A DNA stretch of 64,000 nucleotides from Epinephelus fuscoguttatus. Its lineage: Eukaryota > Chordata > Actinopteri > Perciformes > Serranidae. Made by a program: the position numbers and the translations under genes. The stretch lies in NCBI RefSeq assembly GCF_011397635.1, contig NC_064769.1, positions 13,099,207 through 13,163,206 on the forward strand. Direction: 5' to 3'. This document shows, piece by piece, positions 29,282-40,557 of the stretch. Positions within the stretch are counted from its first letter, which is position 1. Each line of letters starts with the position of its first letter. The notes under the pieces were generated by a model. That model was not told the origin of the DNA, did not search any database, and saw only the letters and a list, made by a program, of their open reading frames with translations.

Positions 29282-29620
29282 GATGGCTGGTAAAAAGTAG
29301 TTTGCTTTAGGGCTACAAGTGTCGCTGTCCAGGTGCTGAAACCGCGCCGGTTTGTCGAGCTACTGCTTCGTCCTGTCTGAGCTCTCCTCGGCTCTCTGTT
29401 AAATACCACCGCGGCAGCTCCGTTACTATCCACTCACCCACCCACGCAGCGGTGAGCGAGCTTTCCCCGGATCCGCCCATTTCCTCACGCGCGGCAGGGG
29501 ATGCCGGTGTCCTCAGATTGCACGGTGCAACGCCATTGGTGCTCGGGCGATGATCACGCGGATGTTGCAGCCTCCTTCTCCATCTCTAGACTTGCTTCCG
29601 GAGTTCTTGAAAGCAGAGCC
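29282..29620 (-). promoter_or_regulatory. Promoter region of the dnajb5-like gene
   Basis: GC-richer DNA directly upstream of the first coding exon, with CpG dinucleotides and CCACCGCGGCAGCTCCG-like stretches. A TTCTTGAA dyad (29604-29611) fits two of the three units expected of a heat-shock element; alone it is weak evidence of heat-shock control. Confidence 0.4.
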
Positions 29621-30303
29621 GAGCAGACAGTCACGACTCAGTACAGAGAGTGCTTTTTTTTCTCTCTCTGTCTCTTCACAGACTGAACAGAACAACCAGA
29701 CATGCAGTTAAAACATCCTGCTGTCTGCCCAGACTCAGTCCAGACAGTCACCTGCTCACTGATGGAGCCCCTGTCCTCAGATGACTTTTTATGTCCATTT
29801 TGTCTGAGCCCACGCGTCTGAAATATTAATGCTATATAATTTTGCTGTGGGTGACAGGATGCAGATGATTGAACAAATGTCTCTCATTTTAGTGGGGTAT
29901 TTCAGGACAGCTATTTTAAGTAACCAATAGATCTGCAGTGACACAAACACTCTCATGCGAAGGACCAGGTTTAGTCATGAGGTTGACACAATGAAACGAA
30001 CGCCTATACAGCTTAATGCAAATAAATTAAAAATAGCACCAGCAGTGCTGGAGGGAGTGGGCTATTCAGATCTTTTATTTAAAAGATTATAAGGTGAAGT
30101 CCTGCATCCAAAAAGCACTGTAGCCTAATATAATCCACAAAAAGTACTTGATCAATCAAAAGTAGGCAGGGAAATGGCCCTGTAACTGTAATCATCACAT
30201 ATGACATTATCAGATTGTTATTAAGGATGCATTGGTCCCCTTGGGTATGTGCCCCACAACTGTAGCCTACTCATCCACCTGTGCCATGTTGCACCCCTCC
30301 CTC
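29621..30303. other. Spacer, nothing recognised
   Basis: No coding exon, RNA gene or clear repeat seen between the dnajb5-like promoter and the MITE at 30304. Confidence 0.5.
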
Positions 30304-30501
30304 CACTGGTGTAGTAGAGGACATAGGCAGGTATACAGGGTATAGCCACCTTTTTTTTTTTGGCTGTTACCAGTATACCCACCTATCAGCCAAAAAGCCA
30401 TTGGAAAATATAGAAGAGTATAGACCTGCCTACTTCCTCCTCTGTAACCTCCCCATCTACCCAGTAGAACACTCACCTCATCAACTACCACTACGCCACT
30501 G
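30304..30501. repeat. Short MITE with CAsTGGyGTAGTrG ends
   Basis: Left end CACTGGTGTAGTAGAGG and right end CTACCACTACGCCACTG are imperfect inverted repeats. Subterminal blocks GGCAGGTATA and GTATAGACCTGCC are also inverted. Length about 198 bp. Confidence 0.6.
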
Positions 30502-30599
30502 CCTCCATCTGACAACATTTCCTAATAAAAAGAAAAGAAAGTGCATGTTAGAGTAGTTTGAGGGATACTTTAGTTAAGGATTTAGCAGCCTAATTCGGG

Positions 30600-31143
30600 A
30601 GTTAGGCAGTCAAGCATCAAATCTCGCGCGTAACCGCGAGATTCAGGATGACCCACAGGATCAAAGGTCAAGGGTGAACCGTGCAGCGCAAAGGAACTAG
30701 CGTTAGCCAGCAGTAATGTATAGTTGGCGACCATGGATATAAGATAGTGGCTTTAAGTGAAAGAACATTAAACCGACAAAAAATTAAGATGGCCGACGCC
30801 CGGCTTGGAACTGAACTGGAGGAAGACCCGTTGTGTTAGGAGGAGGGAGCGAACTCACGAGAGGAGGCCGAGTTGTAACGTTAGCCCTGCGGCTGGAGCA
30901 TCGCCTTGCATCGCTGTCCGGGGGATAGGTTGATACTGTCAGTGGACCACGACTTCAACCCCCAAAATGATCTACGAAGTGAGAGAAAATTCACCGTCAA
31001 TCTTGAGGGACGTCTTCACTGAGCGGCGTTTATCCATGCGCCGTCCAGTTGGAGCAGCTGGCATTAGAAAGGGACCTCATACCCGAATGAAGGCGGGACA
31101 GGGTCCTGAGGAAAGACGCATCACCTGCAGCTCTTCTGATTGG
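30600..31143 (+). other. Promoter-like segment with candidate first exon
   Basis: CpG content rises here well above the surroundings. Visible elements are inverted TCTCGCG/CGCGAGA half-sites (about 30621-30641) and a YY1-type AAGATGGCCGAC (about 30787) whose ATG opens a 16-codon frame. A 58-codon frame starts at 30967 (MIYEVRENSPSILRDVF...) and runs into a good donor, GATTG then GTGAGT, at about 31141. I do not recognise the peptide. No downstream exon was found on the plus strand before 43 kb. It may be the first exon of a long non-coding RNA, of a gene with a distant body, or a relic. Confidence 0.4.
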
Positions 31144-31229
31144 TGAGTCCAGGGCTGTAGCTGCTACAGTTCACACACTTTTGTACTGGCGGTAAAGTCT
31201 GTCGCGCTAAAACACTAGATTTGGCTGCC

Positions 31230-33095
31230 ATATGATCACCATGAGAAAATGGGGCCCTGGGCAAAATTATGCAAAGGGCCCCACCACCTCGCTTGCATAG
31301 AAGAAAGAAATGCAGACTTACGGCCGGGCTCCACTGGGCACGTCAGCGGCGCGACACGTCTGCAGCGCGAATCTCGTAGCAGCTCGCCCCCCTGTTAATC
31401 AGTAGGGACTTTAAGTAGCGGCGGATTTTGCCACGGCTACGGCTCCCGGAAATAGATCTGCGCTCTGCTGATCGAGACTTAAGCCGTAGTGCCGGTTGCC
31501 TGCCGTAGCCCGCTGACTCACTACGAGAAAACAAAGCATCTCAAGTAGTCGCTACAATGCGTGGTTAAATGGTTTTCATTATATTTCTGAAATGAAATGT
31601 GTTCTACAATTGATAGTGACACACTATATATTATATGTGTCAGCGATCCTTTCCCACAGACGCAGGATACTATGTATATTTCACTGTATAAAAACCATAG
31701 TGAATTATTTTCTGCTATAGGCTATATTCTCCCCTCATCCTTGCATTGCATATGGTAGCCTATATAATTTCTCAGTATACTCTATAAATACTATGTACAT
31801 TAGTCTTTATTCCATTCCTTCATGCCAGCCTCTTTAGGAGCATACATAAGCCCTCCATCCCTCCCACGACACTTCTCTGATCACAGATGAACTTGTCTGG
31901 AATCCCGAGCACATCTGCCAACACTGGAAGGTCACACTTTCTCACTCTGAACTCCGCCAGACATTCATCCTCCTCCATTTCATCCAGGTGAAAACGCGCA
32001 TATAGTGTTGATATGGTAAATCTAAGTTCTTAGATTTGTTCACGTCATATTATAACAAAAACTCTTCCTCTGATATTAACTTGTCATCTAATGCATAGAG
32101 CAACTCCTCTCTGGCCCTTTTGAAAGACATTTTGACCGAACTGAGATAGCTCACTTGAGCTGTGTTTTTACCCTCACCCCTGTCACGTGGTGTGTGATCA
32201 GCTGTTCCGACCTGACAGCTACTGCAGCAACCTGCTTAATGACTACTGTGGATTTGACGGCTACGGTACCAGCGCCAGGAGAGATTTATTTCCGGGAGCC
32301 GTAGCCGTGGCAAAATCTGCCATTGCTTAAAGTCCCTAATTACAGCCGGCAACGGGAGCGGTGCGACAACTCTCTATTTTACGCAGCTCTAATATTTTTT
32401 CGCGCTAGCTCCCCTACTCGACCCTCCAGCAGATAAAAACTACATGAAATAGTGTGCTAAACGAGCACAATGTGTTTTTAAATGAATAAACCATTATCAG
32501 AGGTGATATGTGATGATTTTTTTTCATGCATTTACCCATGTTTATCCGTGACATTGTGTAAATGTCCGTGGTGGACATTTGAAAGCGAGTAGATCACAAA
32601 TAGTACAGTAAACTTGTAGATAACTCAAATATATGTAACAACTTAGGTGGAAAATGCTTTAGCATTTCATGCAGCCTACATGCAGCCTCTCGGCTCGGCA
32701 AACGGTAAACAACCCCGCTGGCTTCTCTACGTGTCGCTTCCGTACGCAGTCAGTGGAGCCCAAATGAATACGCCGCGACGCTACGCTGACATGACACTTA
32801 CGTTTGCAGCCGGTGAAGCCCAGCCGTTAGTGGTGGTTTTTCCACTTCTTATAGTCATTATGCATGTTTTTGTGGTTGTTTTGTGCATTTAGTGTCTTTG
32901 TGGTTGTTTTGGGCCTTTTTTTGTAGTTATGCTGTGTCTCTTTGCAGTTCCTTTGCATCTTATGTGGTCATTTTGAATCTCTTCATGATCGTTACGTGTC
33001 TCTTTGAGTTACATTTTTGTAGAAAAGGGCCATGGGAGGCCCTGACATTTTGGGCCCCTGGGCCTGTGCCCGATAGGCCAGTACATTAATCCACC
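31230..33095. mobile_element. Outer repeat interrupted by the Harbinger-like element
   Basis: The left flank (ATGGGGCCCTGGGCAAAATT ... GGGCCCCACC) and the right flank (a degenerate tandem array with TTTGTGGTTGTTTTG units, then GGGCCCCTGGGCCTGTGCCC and TTAATCCACC) look like two halves of one fish repeat split by the 31321-32826 insertion. The same unit type appears reversed at about 46770-46900. Boundaries are approximate. Confidence 0.45.
31321..32826. mobile_element. Non-autonomous PIF/Harbinger-like DNA transposon
   Basis: Ends are CGGCCGGGCTCCACTGG and the reverse complement CGGCTGGGCTTCACCGG, 14 of 17 matching. Both ends are flanked by TTA (31318-31320 and 32827-32829), the 3-bp target duplication usual for PIF/Harbinger. 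An inner inverted pair (about 31400-31455 against 32285-32345, sharing GGATTTTGCCACGGCTACGG-like text) shows long subterminal repeats. No transposase frame is visible, so it is non-autonomous, 1506 bp long. Confidence 0.75.
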
Positions 33096-33660
33096 TATGA
33101 TGGCAGTTGTTTTAAGTAGGCTACCTCACATCTCAGTATTTTAGTCCAGTGGCCCCCAACCTAAGGATTGGGCCCCCTTCAAGATAAATCTGACAGTTGT
33201 TGAGATAAATGAAGTTGTTTGAAAGAATTAGTTTAGTGTAGTTTATTAGGATCCCTAATAGCTACATCATTGCAGCAGCTATCCTTGGTGTCTAGAATGA
33301 CAAAACAAAAAACAAAGTCCTGCTTTACCATTTGAAAGGGAGGAATTTTCATTTTGGTGGAACTGCTATCAACTTATATCTGAATTGTGTCAAGGGACCC
33401 CAACTACTGTTTTTCTAAGAGGGTCACAAGCCAAAAATGTTGGGAAGGTTTAATCTTCAACAACACAGATTATTTTATAAGCTCAATATGTGATTTTTAG
33501 TGTTAAATCTTACTCTTGACAGTAACTAACAACTGTATCTGTCAGATAAATGTTGTGGCGTAAAATATACAATATTACCCTCTGAAATGTGTAGTAGAAG
33601 TACGAAGTAACATAACAAACTTCTGTACAGTTACTTTCCACCACTGAGTAGCACAGGAAA
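33096..33660. repeat. hAT-like and 'AGTACTT' repeat fragments
   Basis: Around 33148 the text CCAGTGGCCCCCAACCTAAG resembles a hAT-type end; GGGTCACAAGCCAAAAATG and TTTTATAAGCTCAATATG further on recur at about 57620-57700. At 33530-33660 a reversed copy of the 'CTCAAGTACT' repeat ends in GTTACTTTCCACCACTGAG. Confidence 0.5.
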
Positions 33661-34544
33661 AGATGAGTTAAGATCTTTTTTTGAGGCCCCTGTTTTGTTG
33701 TAGTGTTGTATTGGATTGCATTGTATTCTAGGGGTGGGGGAGAAGAAAATGTGCTTGTTATTCAACAGAATTCAAAACAAAAGTGCAGCCAATTATAACC
33801 CTAAACAAATACCACTGATTGACACTCCGAATGTGTTAAGGTTTATTTTCTGAAGCTGGAAATTATTTGGACTCAAACTGTTCTGTTAATGGAGTTTTGC
33901 TGGAAAGTTCAATGCGCTTTACAGAGGCTGTATTTATTGAATGGTTTCTGTATCCATTATGTTGTGCAGGTGTGCATGTAAATGTGTCCACCCCCGCAGT
34001 TCCGCATAGCAATTATGTATAGTGTTACAGACAATAGATGCGAACCAATGCAAATGAGCCATTTAATATCCAACAGCTGTGGAAGAAAATGGCAGCTTAC
34101 AGTTATGTAATTGAAATGTGTTAAAAACCTTGTGTTGTTTGGTGAGTGTTCACATATCTTGCTCCTGCGAAAGATTCAAGATATCACCTTAAAATCATGT
34201 TGACTGCCTGAAGGATGCTGATTGCCTTGCCAGAAACAGTAATTGATGTGGAAGAATTTGTACCGTCAATCTTCGTTTTGATAAAAAGTACAAATAAACT
34301 CAAAGAGACTGAGTTCCTGTTACTTGAAAATATAAGTTTTATGACAACATAAATCTGATATCAGAGAAGCCTTTGGCACAGCACATGTGCACGGACAGAG
34401 ATAGAACTCAAAGCACAGAGCAATCATTTCAGCCTTGTACAGTTTCCATCCCACATCATTCAATCAAGGTGGACCTTTTATCTTTCAGACAGCTCAGGAG
34501 CCTCTCAACCAAGTGGCAACCTCAGGGGCTAAAAAAAAAAGAAG
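33661..34544. other. Spacer, nothing recognised
   Basis: AT-rich. No supported exon or repeat boundaries. Confidence 0.5.
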
Positions 34545-35250
34545 CCAACACGTTAAGTGCTGAAAACTGCAGTTCCACTAATGGCCACTTGAGACCTGCT
34601 CTAAGAGCGAGTCAGTTCTCATAGACCCCCATAATTTCAATATTCATGACAACTGTACTGGGATGGGTTTTTATATAACTCAAACAAATGCAATATCCTG
34701 AGGTAAGAAGCTAACATAAACAAACCAACATCGCCACCACAATGAGGCTGTAAAGCCGCGTTTGGTGTGATGAATTTCTGTAGTCTCATTTAGCCACTTG
34801 TTAGCAACCGCCTTTAACGACACGAAAAAGCTTCAGAATTCACGAGTAGTTTATTTACTGACATGTTTTCTGTTGTAGAACAGAACATGTAAGTCTCTTC
34901 AGCTTGTGTTAACCAGATACCTTATTTTTAGCCATCTAATCAAAAACTAATTTAAAAAAATCCATTGACTTTGAGACGAGGAGACAGGGAGTGCTAAAAT
35001 GCTAACTCATTTCTGGGTTTTAGGACTTACACAGTTTTAAAACCATAGTCATGCTAACCAAGCTTTATAGCAGCTAGCATCAACATTATCTCCACCCTCT
35101 TGTCCAGATATGGTCACTTCTGGCTCCGAAAATCCAAGATGGCGATGGCCAAAATGCCAAACATGAGGCTTCAAAACAGGAGTCCACAACCAATAGGTGA
35201 CATCGTCCATCCGACTATGTCCATTATTTTATACAATCTACGCTCTCAAC
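34545..35250. repeat. Teleost interspersed repeat, about 0.7 kb
   Basis: Starts near AATGGCCACTTGAGACCTGC, contains CATGACAACTGTACTGGGATG and ends with AGGCTTCAAAACAGGAGTCC, CAATAGGTGACATCGTCC and TATGTCCATTATTTTATAC. This ordered set of phrases is a common interspersed repeat in fish. Its class is uncertain; I see no open frame in it. Confidence 0.6.
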
Positions 35251-35837
35251 ACAAAACATGCCAAGTGCTAAGGGCACTGATGCGTCACAAGTTAACTACA
35301 TATCCATACACAAATGAAAGATTTATGAGACACAGAATACACTATTTCTTTATGATCATTCTAGAGTCTGATGAGTCCATAATAAGGGATTGTACAAAAA
35401 TGATTAAAACAAAACCCTTCTCTCAGTAACTTGGCGCTGTTAGAAATATGTGCATGGAACAATAATCTTTACACAGCCCAAGTCACACATCAGAAGTGGA
35501 ATTATTCCCCAGATTCCTCAAAACACAACAAATGTGTTGTCTGTTGGCAGAACACTCAAGCTGCTTGCTATCGCTGAACCAACAGCTATCAAATGAACAC
35601 TTAGTACTAGCTCACTCATTAGCAGAACAGGTTTGATTGTGCTAAACATGCGTTATATCATTGGATACATTAACTCTACATGATACATTTAAGTTCATCA
35701 CGGTTCTGGTAGATGCAGAATAAAGCAAAGATGACTGTTGGGTATTGAAGAAATGACACAGTGTATATAGATAACGTTTAATTCCTGTTAATTATACAGA
35801 TTGTTTTACAAGCAGTTGTGCAGTATAATTATAGTTA
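35251..35837. other. Spacer, nothing recognised
   Basis: AT-rich sequence with no supported exon or repeat boundaries. Confidence 0.45.
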
Positions 35838-37055
35838 TACCCGTTTTTCCACCAAAATCCGTGTGTATATGTGTGTTTTGGTTTTTTTTTAACAAAATCT
35901 CGCTAAAAATAGACAACAGACACCTTTCCCTTTGTCAGTAGACCATAGCCGTGCAGACAAGTATGGCTCTCTCGTTGTTTTCCTGGTGTGTCACGATTAG
36001 TAACAGCAGAAAGCTGCCTGGAGTCCAGTAAAAAGGGTGGTTACTTCTTTTTCATATCTGTCATACCATGTCATGCCAATCTCTCTTTCAAACTTGGTGC
36101 TGACCAATGTGCAATGATGTTCGAGCACTACTCAGATGGAGATGGGTAGAATTTGTGGCTGAGAGGTTACCAACAGAGGAGATATGCTTCATAGCATTGC
36201 TCTGAAATGGGGGCTAAAACTAGCATCTTGATCTGGAAGTCCAACACTTTCTCGTTCTCATCCCAACTCATCACAAATCACCGCTTGGTCAGGGGACTTT
36301 CATGTCTACATATGACATGATAGGTGTAATCATGTGTCTGCTGTTGATGTTCTGGGACACTGTGTGAATTTACACTTGTTACATGCGTTGTGTCTTCTCA
36401 AAATACTCTAAGGGGGTGTAGAGTTTGTTCTCATTAGATATATAAAATCTTTTTCAAAGTAAAGTTACAATGTTGGTAAAACACCTTGTATTTATGTTTA
36501 TTTCCTTGTGCAACAAACACACATGGTAAGATTTAGAAAAAAATATGATTTAGCTCAACATTCGTACGGAAAGCGAACACCAGACTCCTGGGTGAAAGTC
36601 CAGTTTTGTTGGACCCATCCACTACCCTTCCTGCCAGCAATATAGGGACTTTCCAGCTCCTTTAGTTGTGTTGATATCTTGCGATTTTTCAAACTGACAC
36701 TGTCCTGTGGTGTTAATAATTGATGCACCACTTGTGGCGGTATGATATCCAGCGGTATGATACGTACCATGCCTCATTATACCGTTGCGAAAGATGCCTT
36801 TTTGTGTTGGTGTCTGATGCTGAAATCACTGACAAAGCAGTAGTATCTGATGAGTTGGGAATAAGAACAGGCTGGGAAGCCACATTTCCATCCCTGCTGA
36901 TCGGAGTCAATTGGTGCTAGAGCCGATAAATACCTGACTACTGCAGAGTCATTTGTCCCGCAAGCAAATGTCAATTGTAACCTTTCCCGCTACAGACAAA
37001 AGCTAGATGTCAGTGAGTCTTAATAGGTTTTTGTCCAGTGGGAAAAAGGGCTTTA
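35838..37055. repeat. Possible MITE-bounded repeat block
   Basis: The left edge TACCCGTTTTTCCACCA and right edge TGTCCAGTGGGAAAAAGGGC are rough inverted repeats, as in fish elements starting 'GTTTTTCCACTGG'. Inside, the stretch at about 36560-36720 shares text with the reversed segment near 44880-45060 (TTGGACCCATCCACT, ATAGGGACTTTCCAGCTCC). Confidence 0.4.
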
Positions 37056-38164
37056 GATAGTTGGCCTTTAAAATGCACCTTTCAGTAAAACCCACAAGAA
37101 AAAGATGAAATTAAAAAAATCTTCGCCTTATTAATTCTGTACAGTCCCTAACCAGGAAGATCCTTTAAAGACAAGAGAGGAAACTGGGGATGATGTTTAA
37201 GATGAATAGAATAAGATATTTAAAAATATCTCACAGTCCCACATAATGTTGTTGACTCACAAACCATCACCACATGAAGGCCACTCTTGATGAAATGCAG
37301 CAAGTCATCTGCTTGAATGCGCTTTTACAGTCATTGAAAAGGAGCCAGTATTTCTATTTAGAGATTATACTACAAGATTACGACACAGAGTCAACTCTTC
37401 AGCCAGCAGTGCAGCCATGGATATGGAAATCAGTGTCACGGGGAGCATACATACATGGCAGTGCTTCCTCCTCTGTAATGCTTCATACATCCAATGGGGG
37501 ATGGAGTTTCCTGGGGATTCTCCTTTCGTCTTACAGGAAACGGCAGACAAATTTGGTCTGAACATGGTGTGCCAGGAGCGTCATGCACCAGATAGCAGCT
37601 CTTACATACTATTCACAGATTGAGCGAGATAGAGTGAATCACAACAGCCTCTTTCACAGCATTCATTCTTTCCTGCCCACGGGAACAGTCTGACTGTGTT
37701 CAGCCTGTTTTTCACACATTCACTCTGTCTCTCTCATAAACACATACAACGTCGCCTGTCAGTCTCCGAGAAATGAATGCTAATTAAAGTGCCAAGCTGC
37801 ACCGACACTGTTATTGTTAGGCGGCGAGAAGGTGGACAGCTTACATGCAGCCCAGTGTTCTTGTGGTGTTGTTTGGTCTTCTCACATGCTCAGTAGTAAC
37901 TTCATTGAACAGCCATTGTCTCAGCTTTTGTTCGTGCCCCCGGATTTTAACTAGAGGGTTAAATATGTGTCATTTTTTGTAATCAAATATGTATTGTTTT
38001 ATAACTGAAAATAAAATGAAACTCTAGTCAGTAGACTGTTCCCTTTTTGTCTGCTTTTACCAATGCATACTATGCCCATATAAGCTTGCACTAACATTTT
38101 GTAGGGGAGTTGTGAATCAGTACATGCAGACTCACCTCCATGGTATTCATGCATGCCAACTCTT
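37056..38164. other. Spacer, nothing recognised
   Basis: Short overlapping open frames around 37274-37623 have no recognised domain. No RNA gene or clear element seen. Confidence 0.5.
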
Positions 38165-38977
38165 AAAGCTGTAGTTGGGAACTTTTAGAAAAATAACTGT
38201 CATATTTGCTGAAACGGTCATTGTGTCTACACAGAAGCAGGTTAGATGACGAAGAAAAAATCATGCTCCTCTCCCCCCCTCGTATTGTACCTTTCCACAC
38301 CTTAACAAAAACAACTAATCAGAGCTGCGGACTGTCTAACGCAGCTGTCAATCATGTCAATCACTGCTCATGAACTGCAGCCAAACTGTCAAACTAGGCA
38401 GCGATTATCAAATATGAATCTTGTTTCTGTAATTGCACTGTCTATTTTTTTTTGCCTTAGATGTTTTTTCAGAAACATCTTTTAGTGTACTGTTAAAATG
38501 TAAAAAGAGAGAGAGCTGGTCTGGCTGCTGGGTCAGACACTTTCTCATTTTACAGCTAAACAGTACACTAAAACATGTCTCTGAAAACATGTGAGGTGAG
38601 AAATAGGCAATGTAGTAACAGAATCCAAATTCATATTTGCTTAACGCTGCCTAGTTTGACTCACAGTTCACGAGCAGTGATTGACAAGATTGACAGCTGC
38701 GTTAGAGGCTCTTTGGCTCGGATTGGTTGTTGATGATTCTAGCGATTGCCATTAGAAGCAATAGGAGGAGGAGGAGGAACATGATTTTTTTTTACTCCTC
38801 TTTTAGAATATATTGATAGTTTCTGTTTCTGTGTCTGGGATGTACTCCACCTCCCGCCCAATGTCAGCTGGGATAGGCTCCAGCCCCCCGCGACCCCTAA
38901 CAGCATAAGCAGTTACGGAAATGACAGTTTAAACAAATCGGACAAAAAGTTATTTCATAATAGTTAACAATTGTAGC
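38165..38977. repeat. Fold-back DNA element with very long inverted arms
   Basis: The left half (TTAAAGCTGTAGTTGGGAAC ... AAAAAATCATG ... AGCTGTCAATCATGTCAATC ... AACTAGGCAGCG ... ATGAATC) is matched in reverse by the right half (ATTCATATTTGC ... CTGCCTAGTTTGAC ... GATTGACAGCTGCG ... AACATGATTTTTT ... TGTAGCTTTAAG). Almost the entire 0.8 kb could form a hairpin. A LINE/SINE tail is inserted at 38835-38935. A partial relative is at 58130-58330. Confidence 0.75.
38835..38935 (+). mobile_element. Fish LINE/SINE 3' tail fragment
   Basis: Contains CTGGGATAGGCTCCAGCCCC then CCGCGACCCCTAACAGCATAA, the 3' part of a very common fish retroposon, here inside the fold-back element. A fuller copy is at 45255-45493. 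Confidence 0.7.
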
Positions 38978-39099
38978 TTTAAGTAAAAGAAATGAGCAAA
39001 TAAATAAAAGCAGAATTACCCCCCAGCAAGATCCAGAGTATTAGAGCTGTAGCCATGATTTTCAGAGGGCCAATTTCTCCCAAGCAGACACCCCACCCA

Positions 39100-39139
39100 T
39101 TTTTTAATATATGGACTTATGAGTCCATATATTAAAAAA
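39100..39139. repeat. Perfect 18-bp hairpin palindrome
   Basis: Arms TTTTTTAATATATGGACT and AGTCCATATATTAAAAAA with a 4-base loop TATG. No function assigned. Confidence 0.85.
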
Positions 39140-39186
39140 CAATTACTGGATTGATAGCCATGAAAATTGTAGCAGATATTCATGGC

Positions 39187-39279
39187 CCCCCAGGGACAGT
39201 ATTGTAGTATTGTATTGTAGACCAAATGAGTACTACAATACTGTCCCTGGGGGACAGTATTGTAGTACTCATTTGGTCT
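39187..39279. repeat. Overlapping inverted repeats, 28-bp perfect arms
   Basis: 39219-39246 is the exact reverse complement of 39252-39279 with a 5-base spacer. The segment 39187-39209 also pairs with 39231-39253, so the central part can pair with either side. It looks like a short inverted triplication around GGACAGTATTGTAGTACTC. Confidence 0.85.
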
Positions 39280-39815
39280 TGATTGATTGGTTTTAGTCTA
39301 GAGATCTGTCCCAAGACCACTTTTTGAAGGTCTCTGTCTCAGACTTGACTGCATTTTTACTCAGCCTTGTCTCGGTCGTAGACAAAGAGGACTCTGGATT
39401 TCATTTTTAAGACCAGTCAAGACCACAACTATGTGGATCTCACTAAATTGCCTGTGCAAAAACAAGCGTTGAATAAAGATGGATACGCTGATTTCAGATC
39501 CTTAGGGTTTGTTTCTATTTGTTTGCTCATATAAAACAAAGGACAATTCTAGCACATAGAATTCACCTGTAAAATGCCTTTTGATTATTTTATCAAGACA
39601 TATCTCATGGTACACTTATTCACACATATATTCATCATATGGCAATAAAGGAGATGAATAAAGAGGCTTCATTTGTTTTCTGTGGGTGTTTCTATGCATG
39701 TGGAGCATTCAGCTCAATTTGAGGAGTGCCTTCATGTTCCATGTTTATCATAAGTGTGTCATGTTGTGTGGGACTCACACTGATCTGGTCTTGGTTTAGG
39801 TGGTCTTGACTACAG
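39280..39815. repeat. Repeat rich in 'GGTCTTGACT' and 'AAGACCAGTCAAGACC'
   Basis: Phrases such as CAGACTTGACTGCATTTTTA, AAGACCAGTCAAGACCACAA and GGTGGTCTTGACTACAGCAC recur in fish genomes as an interspersed repeat. Class and exact ends are not clear. Confidence 0.4.
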
Positions 39816-40424
39816 CACTGAGGGGGAATGCAAATGTCTGGACTTCACTGCACTTGCAGACTCTTGGACCCATAGAAGTCTACACATGCTGAGAGCTGTC
39901 CAAATCCACAACTCATCCAGTCCACAAGGGGCTTTCTGAGACTTCACCAAACTTCACTGATTGAATTACCCACAAATCAGTGTGATACAGACATGATGTT
40001 GTAGTTTCTCCAACTGTGGACCCAAAAAACCCAAAAAACCCAAAACGTATTATGAATGTGTAAAACAATTAGTGTTAAAATGCTAGTTGAATCATGTAAG
40101 TCACAAATAATGTTCGACTACATTATTATACAGAAATATTCAGAAGTATAGACTACATTTTTATCATTGCAGTTAACCCTATAAATCAGTGTCGTGTAAT
40201 GCCAAATATATACAGGTTAGGAAAACTGTCTGAATGATTGTCTCAGGTAAAACAATCCTCAGCCTTGGGTTTCATGTGAGGAGTATGACAATCACATAAG
40301 GCCAATACTGCAGCCATCACTATGTTTATGATTGTAGTTGCCTTGAGGCCTGTCTATTAGCGGCTTTTATAGCCTCGCAGCCTCGCGAGGCTTCTTTTTT
40401 TAGGCTTCTTTGCCTTAGTTTGAC
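39816..40424. other. Spacer, nothing recognised
   Basis: No exon or defined repeat. A C/G patch AGCCTCGCAGCCTCGCGAGGC lies at about 40372. Confidence 0.5.
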
Positions 40425-40557
40425 AGGACAGCTTTAAGCGTGAAAGGGGGAGAGAGACAAAGGGTCACAGGTTGGAGCCGAGCCCACAGCCGCTGCGACA
40501 GTGACATTGCCCTTGTACTTGGGATGCCCACTTTACCCACTGAGCTACTGGGCACCC
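40425..40557 (-). mobile_element. tRNA-derived SINE head
   Basis: On the minus strand the sequence begins GGGTGCCCAGTAGCTCAGTG and continues GGTAAAGTGGGC. TAGCTCAGTGGG is a good tRNA box A, and GGCTCGGCTCC about 40 bp on is a decayed box B. The order matches the head of common fish tRNA-SINEs. It is not an intact tRNA gene: no anticodon arm folds. Confidence 0.65.

Noticed and set aside
31343-31534. 63-codon Arg/Ser-rich minus-strand frame
   Set aside because: It lies within the inverted ends of the Harbinger-like element and has only low-complexity character.
40425-40557. Possible tRNA gene on the minus strand
   Set aside because: Box A is good but box B is decayed and no anticodon arm forms; it fits a tRNA-derived SINE head.
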